DNA of 64,000 bases, taken from NCBI RefSeq assembly GCF_040869045.1, contig NC_090323.1:173188083-173252082 (forward strand), in the 5' to 3' direction. The translations under genes and the position numbers were made by a program. The notes under the pieces are model-generated. The model did no database searches, was not told where the DNA came from, and saw nothing but the letters and a program-made list of their open reading frames with translations. Shown one piece after another: positions 57,773-64,000 of this stretch. Each line of letters starts with the position of its first letter. Positions within the stretch are counted from its first letter, which is position 1. This DNA is from Eurosta solidaginis. Taxonomy: Eukaryota > Arthropoda > Insecta > Diptera > Tephritidae.

Positions 57773-58574
57773 CTAAGCAGAGCGTTGTTCAAAGCACTTG
57801 ATACAAATGGGTATATTGCACTTGATACAGAAGGCATTAATCATTTTTGCAGTTTTTCGAGTATAAGGAGTTCCCCGTTCTTCAGTCATCTTTTTGTAGC
57901 ACACCGAACACCTTTTTCTATTTTTCCTCTTTGGTCCTTCAGCTTCCTTCAAAATATGCTTCATTGCAACAGGGGGTATCTGTGGTGTCTGCGGTTGCTC
58001 AGAGACCACGGACATATTTGCTGGTTCCTCTTCTTACTCAGAAGCTGGTTTGTCAGATTACCCTAGAACCAGTTTTCTCACTAGTTCTTCTTTGAATTTT
58101 TTGATGCGCATTCTTTTATTGTTCATTTTGTTGTACAGGTGCAGAGCATTGACAACAGTAGTTGCAGTGATTAGATGATTAGACACGAGATGTTGATGGC
58201 GTTGAACTAAAATCTGGTAGGACGTTGAATGAATGAGATGTTGATGGTCTTGAGCTGAAATCTGGTGAAGGGATGCTGGGTGAACGATATGTTGACGTTT
58301 TACCAGAACGTGAGGATTGTCTATCTGTTACCAGATTGTCTAGCATTTCTTTAGCATCGTCACACGCAGACGGAGGTGGTACTGTGCTGCATATTATTTG
58401 GTCCACACTAGTCTACATCTGACTCTTCATCACAACTACTAGAAGGAATGTACATAACCCTCGTCTCTATCAACATCATCAACGTCTTCTGAGTCACAAA
58501 AATCTGACAGATCAGAGAGATTGTCATTCAGAGCTTCATTTACCTCTTTATCACTAAGTTTTTTCCTTGATATC
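57773..58574 (-). pseudogene. piggyBac transposase, catalytic core deleted (unit 2)
   Basis: Duplicate of 48290-49091 at an offset of 9483. It has the same three segments and the same missing core, with one visible Lys/Arg change in the C-terminal piece before the cysteine-rich tail (RCSVCYKK, FCIKCNIPICIKCF). The deletion is therefore older than the segmental duplication. Confidence 0.65.
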
Positions 58575-58652
58575 TTTTATTTTTTCCTTTTTTTTTTCAA
58601 ATTAGCTGAATTAATTCGTCTAAAGCTATAAAGAAAGAAAAAAGTGTTAAAT

Positions 58653-58720
58653 GTGCACCGGTGATCACGCGGCCCCAGTAGGTAATTTTGCTTCCTGGGG
58701 CCACGTGATCACCGGTGCAC
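58653..58720. other. 26-bp-arm hairpin (unit 2)
   Basis: Identical arms and loop to 49170-49237, including the single arm mismatch. Confidence 0.85.
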
Positions 58721-60033
58721 ACACGGAAAATTGATGAAAAATCATGGTAATATTGTTCGCAATTAAAATCTGCAATATAACAAATGAATACCATACAAAT
58801 TATGTTAGCGAGTATTTTTTTTGTATAGGGAGAATGTTTATAACAGTGCTTCGCGAAATTTTGTATGTGAATGGGCAAGGCGAAATAAACTTCAATTGCC
58901 AAGTCTGAAGTTCTATCATATTTACAAAGGCAACATTTTGGTTGATTGTGGCGATATTACTGGAATGCATGAGTCCTCTATTATGAGACAAATTCGATCT
59001 TCGACTGAGGTCGAAAGAGCTGATGGAACAAATTTTCATTCAGTATTATGACACTCATTCGATTAAGACTAGTGTCATTGTTCGATAATTCGATAAATTT
59101 AACCGTTCAGAAAGCATATTCCCATCATCTGTCAAATAAAATAAAAGAAAAATTATATATTATGAAGAACAAAGCTTAAGTAATGGAAATAGCCAGAAGT
59201 TAAAACGCTGAAATAAGTTTCAAAGGGTAATTGTAGCTTTATAAATATTGTAACTTTCTTAACATGTTATTACATGTGTTAAAAACTAAACTTCATTATG
59301 ACCATAGAAGCGTTCATGGACTTGCTATCCAGTAAGGATGAAGAGCTGCAACAATGCACAAAAGCCAAGTCTATTCCAACCATTTTGAAATTGGCAACAA
59401 TTATCAGGCTTTGCGCTAGGGATTGTCTGAACTGAGCATCGGGTACGAGAATGCACTCGGAATTTTTTCCACCTGATCCTTTCTGCAAGTTCGTTTTGTT
59501 ATAAACGGATTTTTTCCAATTTATGAAATCAGTCTTCCAAGCAGTTGTTTTGTATTCACGACTTTGGACCTATATGTAGGGTTCTTAAATTATATTGACA
59601 AAATTATTTTTATTTATTTTTTTATTATGTTACTTTGAACTTTATAATTTTAATATGTTTTACAATATTTTATATTTCAATATTGATTTTACTATTTTCA
59701 AAATTTTCATTATTATTAAATTTTGCATCATGAAAATATAACATTTTCTTTTAAATAATTTTTGTGTGGATATTAATTTTAATAAGAATAAAGCATACTA
59801 CACTATATACTATTAATACAAATAGTTTGAAATTACTATTAGTAGCAAAAAAGTAGAAGATAAACACAAAAAACTTACATTTCAATCATTTTCTTCCAAT
59901 TCGATACAGCGTCGACAACAAATTTCTATTCGCTTCAAAATTAGATACACAACGAAAATTTCGGCAGAAATTAGGTGTCATAATACCAATTTTTAATTCA
60001 ATTTTCAATGTTCGATAGCCAGCGAAGATCGAA
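58721..60033. other. AT-rich DNA (unit 2), same as 49238-50528
   Basis: It carries the same weak Harbinger-like frame (58821-59051). Near 59435 unit 2 retains 21 bp absent from unit 1. That region reads ctgagcatcgggtacgagaa, so unit 1 probably lost it. Nothing else is seen. Confidence 0.3.
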
Positions 60034-61424
60034 CAAGTAAGGAAGGCTAGGTTCGGGTGTAACCGAACATTACATACTCAGCTGAGAGCTTCGGAGACAA
60101 AATAAGGGAAAACCACCATTTAGCAAAATGAACCAAGGGAAACCCTGTAATGTGTTTGTATGACATAGGTCTCAAATGGAAGGTATTAAAGAGTTTTTTA
60201 AAAGGTAGTGGGCCATAGTTCTATAGGTGTCACAGCCATTTTACAAAGTTTTTTTCTAAAGTTATATTTTGCGTCAATAAACCAATCCAATTACCATGTT
60301 CCATTCCTTTTTTCATATTTGGTATAGAATTATGGAATTATTTAATTTTTCGTAATTTTCGATATCGAAAAAGTGGACGTGGTCATAGTTCGTTTTCGGC
60401 CATTTTTTATTCCAATATAAAGTGAGTTCAAGTAAGTACGCGAACTAAGTTCAGTAAAGATATGTCGATTTTTGCTCAAGTTATCGTGTTAACGGCCGAG
60501 CGGAAGGACAGACGGTGGACTGTGTATAAAAACTGGGCATGGCTTCAACCGATTTCGCATATTTTCACAGAAAACAGTCATCGTCATAGATTCTATGCTC
60601 CTACCAAATTTCACAAGGATTGGTAAATTTTTGTTCGAATTATGGCATTAAAAGTATTCTAGAGGAATTAAATGAAAAAGGGGGAGCCACGCCCATTTTG
60701 AAATTTTCTTTTTTTTTTTTTGTATTTTGTTGCACCATATCTGCATCATTACTGGAGTTGAATGTTGACACAATTTATTTATATACTCTAAAGATATTAA
60801 ATTTTTTGTTAAAATTTGACTTTAAAAAAAATTTTATTTTAAGTGGGCGTGTTCGTCATCCGATTTTGCTAATTTTTACTTAGCACATATATAGCAATAG
60901 GAATAACGTTCCTGCCAAATTTCATCACGATATCTTCAACAACTGCCAAATTACAGCTTGCAAAGCTTTTAAATTACCTTCTTTTAAAAGTGGGCGGTGC
61001 CACGCCCATTGTCCAAAATTTTACCAGTTTTCTATTTTACGTCATAGGGTCAACACACCTACAAAATTTCATCGCTTTATTCGTTTTTGATAGTGAATTA
61101 TCGAACTTTTTCGGTTTTTCGAAATTTTCAATATCGAAAAAGTGAGCGTGGTTGCAGTCCGATTTCGTTCATTTTAAATAGCGATCTGAGATGAGCGCCC
61201 TGGACCTACATACCAAATTTCATCAAGATACCTCAAAATTTACTTAAGTTATCGTGTTTACGGACGGACGGACGGATGGACATGGCTAAATGAATTTCTT
61301 TTTTCGCCCAGATTATTTTGATATATAGAAGTCTATGTCTATCTCTATTAGTTTATGTCGTTACGGATTACCGTTATGCGAACAAAGTTAATATACTCTG
61401 TGAGCTCTGCTCAGCTGAGTATAC
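60034..61424 (-). mobile_element. DINE-1/Helentron-like element (unit 2, inverted)
   Basis: Counterpart of 50529-51920 at an offset of 9504: 3' hairpin end at 60034, 5' block at 61424. Only small substitutions are visible. Confidence 0.65.
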
Positions 61425-62450
61425 AAATACTCATAATTGGGGCCTGAGCTTGTGTTAAACGCATCTACATATGTATATTTCATTGGGCTGCGGCCTTTAC
61501 TATACAATTTGGCAGCTTAAATTAAGGTTATATTGCGAATAGATTGGAAGGCACTAAAATAAGGAAATTGAATGGAATGGTACGAAGAAAAGTTTATCAA
61601 GAATATTGCCGGGTGCTTTCATATAACAGCGTGTGTAAGTGGATATAATTTTACACCTTATAAATTTATATGCTTTAAAGAGTCCTCATATTGAAACCTT
61701 AAAAATTATGGGAACAGTTGAATTTTTTGTTTAAAAATTGCCAGCCGTCCCAGCCAGAATATGGGCGTAAGTGTCAAATTGTTGCATAGAATGGATGACC
61801 GTGTGATACGCAACTCCAAAAGAGTGGTTGCCGATAACAGCAACAAAGTTTTTTGTGTGCTAATAGCACCTGATAAGAAATTTGTTTCTTTAGGATGGAA
61901 ATTTATTCGGAAACATTTCCAACAACTGCCAAGTATTAACGACGGGCCAGCTCCATAACTTTATTGGCCTTTAGTCTTTTATTCGTTTCCCGGTTTTCAT
62001 GTTTGCATAAAACTCATACTTAGCTACATACTTAATTGGTACTTAACCGTCTATAACCAACAAGGTGCGCCAGTCGCTCCTTCGCTCCGCCAACCGGAGC
62101 CAATTGGTCACACCAAGGGAGTTTAAATCGTAAACTTCTTACAGCTCATCATATTATCTCCTTCGGTACGGCACAGACAATCTTCTCATGATGAGCGACT
62201 TTGCTACTCTGTGGAAAGTAGTACCGGCCAGAATCTTAGGCTGACGGCAGTGTGCTCGCTATAAGCTATGCTATCATATATTTTAAAAACTTGAGACATT
62301 TCTTATACTGTGACAACTTTTACAACAATCTATTAGAAACCATTTTCATAGCTTTATACCTTTATATTAGCTGTGTTTTTTTTTATATCTATAGACGTTT
62401 ACGCTTAAAATTTATATGGACTGCTAAACGTCAAACTCTAAATAAAAATA
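61425..62450. other. Unassigned DNA (unit 2)
   Basis: Counterpart of 51921-52946, including the 65-codon open frame at 61761-61958. No gene is supported. Confidence 0.3.
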
Positions 62451-62779
62451 AATAAATGTAAGGCGCAATAACCTCAGAAGAGATCTTAGGGCGAGCTTCT
62501 CTTCCAATTTGCGGCGTGCTCCTTTTAATTTTTACTACAAATTGGCGGGATGGGACCTATTTGTTTTATGCCGACTCCGAATGGCGTCTGCAAGGCAGAT
62601 GAGCTTTCACTGAGAGCTTTTCATGGCAGAAATACACTCGGAGTGCTTGCCAAACATTGCCGAGGGGCGACCCTGCTTATAAAAATTTTGTTCTAATTGA
62701 AAAACTTTGCCCGGGGCGTTAACCCAGGATCTTCGGTGTGGTAGGCGGAGCACGCTACCATCACACCACGGCGTCCGCC
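62451..62779 (-). mobile_element. tRNA-derived SINE-1 (unit 2)
   Basis: Counterpart of 52947-53275, with the same missing segment between head and body. It was duplicated with the unit and is not an independent insertion. Confidence 0.8.
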
Positions 62780-62832
62780 TTTAACTTTAAATACACCTCT
62801 GAAATTGCTGCGTATAAAAGTACTACTAAATT

Positions 62833-63418
62833 TCAATACGTATTATATTCAGATGTAACTGAAATATGTGTCTATGTTTCTCCTCAGCACTATTTCTATG
62901 TATCACCTCAAAAGATGGTGTGTATCCACTATTCATCGCAACCGATTCTGCTATATGTTATACATTATCGCCACCAGAGGTTTGTGTCTCCAATTTTTGG
63001 TACACCCTGTTCTGTAGCTAGTTATATTTATTTAACCACTGGCGTTAGATGGCTCTCCTCAGCATTATCTTAGCGAGGATATGCGTTTTTTTACGCGTAA
63101 ACGTAAATGTAGACACGTGTAAAAAAAAACGGCTAATATAGCAACTCTTCTCGCGTTAACTCTCGCGTCACTTTGACAGAAGGCACGCTGAGAGTTTTCC
63201 TGCCACAGCGAACTCAAAACAAAAACTAAAATTTTGTTTCTACATCATTCAAAAAATAATAGATAAGTTTTTTAGTTCAAGAAAGAAACCAAGGCGAATC
63301 CTTACATAAGCAACGAAAAACAAATTAAAAATCATACTTTATGCTGGCATTGTCAATTCATTTCTTTGCAACTCTCCAATTTCGTTCAAATTTATTTCGT
63401 TTTCAATTAATTCAATAC
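62833..63418. other. Unassigned DNA right of the duplication
   Basis: It contains a gcgtttttttacgcgtaaac near-palindrome at about 63082 and a stray MITE-end phrase accaaggcgaatcc at about 63289, repeated at 63418. An open frame to 63073 runs out of the duplication unit and has no domain. Confidence 0.4.
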
Positions 63419-63611
63419 CAAGGCGAATCCATACCAGGTGGTGGCAAAGCGAATTCAACCAGTTCGCCGTGCAGAAGAATGTCAAGTCAAAATAAAATTT
63501 TCATTGATTTCTATTAACTGACATATTGTAGTACATTGCGTTGTATGGAAAATAATCAAGAAGAACCAATCAGCTGTTGGGGTAACAAAACCTGGTACTG
63601 AACTCGCCTTG
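63419..63611. mobile_element. MITE with CAAGGCGA ends, 193 bp
   Basis: The left end caaggcgaatccataccagg and the reverse complement of the right end, caaggcgagttcagtaccag, form inverted repeats of about 21 bp with a few mismatches and one indel. The interior has 'aaccaatcagctgttgggg'. It is noncoding. The flanks (caatac / tcaacac) give only an ambiguous target duplication. Confidence 0.7.
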
Positions 63612-63711
63612 ACTCAACACGAAAAAATAGTTTCAAAAATAGTTATTCCGTTTGGAAGTTTAGTAATCTGCCGCCATTTAAAACAAATTCTTTAGCTTCA
63701 GTCTATCTACA

Positions 63712-64000
63712 TCTATATATATAAAAATCAAATAATGTGTGTGTGTGTTCCCTATGGAAACGTATTTCCTACACTTCAATCATCACCAAATTTTGGGTAT
63801 AGGTTCCTTCGATCAAGACGAAGGTTTTTTCATATTGCAGAATTAGTAATTTAAAATTAAATTTTTTTGGGTATGCGAACGAGCAATCATAGCTCCCAAA
63901 AATGATCATGTATACAAAATCGATGATCGTATTCAAAACCAAATTCCTGGTGAAGTGACGAAATACAAATCTATCGACACAGTTACAGATGAAGATCAAA
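63712..64000 (+). mobile_element. Helitron 5' end, internally deleted, runs off window
   Basis: It begins tctatatatataaaaatc and then a tgtgtgtgtg run and 'cctatggaaacgtatttcc', which fits the TC-starting 5' ends of insect Helitrons. After only about 160 bp it passes into helicase coding sequence, so most of the Rep/helicase gene has been deleted. The 3' end is outside the window. Confidence 0.65.
63874..64000 (+). pseudogene. Helitron Pif1-like helicase fragment
   Basis: The plus-strand frame from 63874 reads CERAIIAPKNDHVYKI and then IPGEVTKYKSIDTVTDED to the window edge. ERAI.AP.N..V..IN-type sequence followed by a PGE...Y.S.D segment is the conserved C-terminal part of the Pif1-like helicase in Helitron RepHel proteins, which unwinds DNA during rolling-circle transposition. 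There is no start codon, Rep domain or Walker motif in view. It is a fragment fused to the 5' end of the element. Confidence 0.75.

Larger units (their letters stand above)
53331..62832 (+). repeat. 9.1-kb tandem segmental duplication, unit 2
   Basis: The second unit ends at tactactaaattt near 62832, where it leaves the shared sequence. Visible differences from unit 1 are a 363-bp SINE plus 11-bp duplication at 54884-55268, loss of about 12 bp near 55930, and a 21-bp segment (gagcatcgggtacgagaatg region) near 59435 that unit 1 lacks. Confidence 0.95.

Noticed and set aside
63401..63625. Target duplication for the CAAGGCGA-ended MITE
   Set aside because: Flanks caatac and tcaacac are similar, but the alignment requires shifting the element ends. 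I left it unassigned.

Overview
This window is eukaryotic, repeat-dominated intergenic or heterochromatic DNA. It is most likely from a higher dipteran, and a tephritid-type fruit fly is my best guess. The basis is the repertoire: tRNA-derived SINEs, a jockey-like LINE whose 3' end is a short CAA-repeat tail, DINE-1/Helentron-like elements carrying a GTCC-type microsatellite, hAT, piggyBac, Harbinger-type and Helitron remnants, and AT-rich unique DNA. I found no intact host gene, no rRNA and no functional tRNA gene. Every coding signal I can support belongs to a decayed transposable element.

Layout. 1-2450: a minus-strand DINE-like element with a 128-bp internal tandem array, plus a diverged relative. 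2451-9060: mostly unique AT-rich DNA with SINE copies, a 193-bp MITE with intact target duplications, and a long foldback repeat. 9066-24757: a roughly 14-kb satellite (80/81-bp monomers arranged as a 161-bp dimer), bounded on both sides by units of an interspersed repeat that appears to be its source. 24759-29660: a second SINE family, a nonautonomous hAT with terminal inverted repeats, target duplication and a broken transposase tail, unique DNA, a CAA-tailed repeat, a TACTGTA-rich stretch and a polypurine stretch. 29661-35000: a MITE fragment cut by a degenerate LINE on the minus strand, then more SINE pieces. 35000-41796: unique DNA and several DINE-like elements in both orientations.

41797-62832 is a nest of duplications. 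Three copies of one 225-235-bp MITE have 3-bp target duplications, and one of them can be compared with an unoccupied copy of the same site in the window. A roughly 0.8-kb block is repeated in tandem, each time ending in a (GTTAAA)n array. A roughly 9.1-kb segment is then duplicated head to tail with its junction inside the same hexamer array. The 9.1-kb unit carries two DINE-like elements facing each other around an internally deleted piggyBac, and the second copy has gained a 363-bp SINE with an 11-bp target duplication. 62833-64000: another MITE and the start of a Helitron joined directly to a piece of helicase coding sequence that runs off the window.

These pieces do not form a pathway. 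They form a history: satellite expansion from an interspersed repeat, unequal exchange through a hexamer array, and successive waves of SINE and MITE insertion. Several insertions can be ordered relative to the duplications. Family names rest on recognition by eye; no database search was possible.
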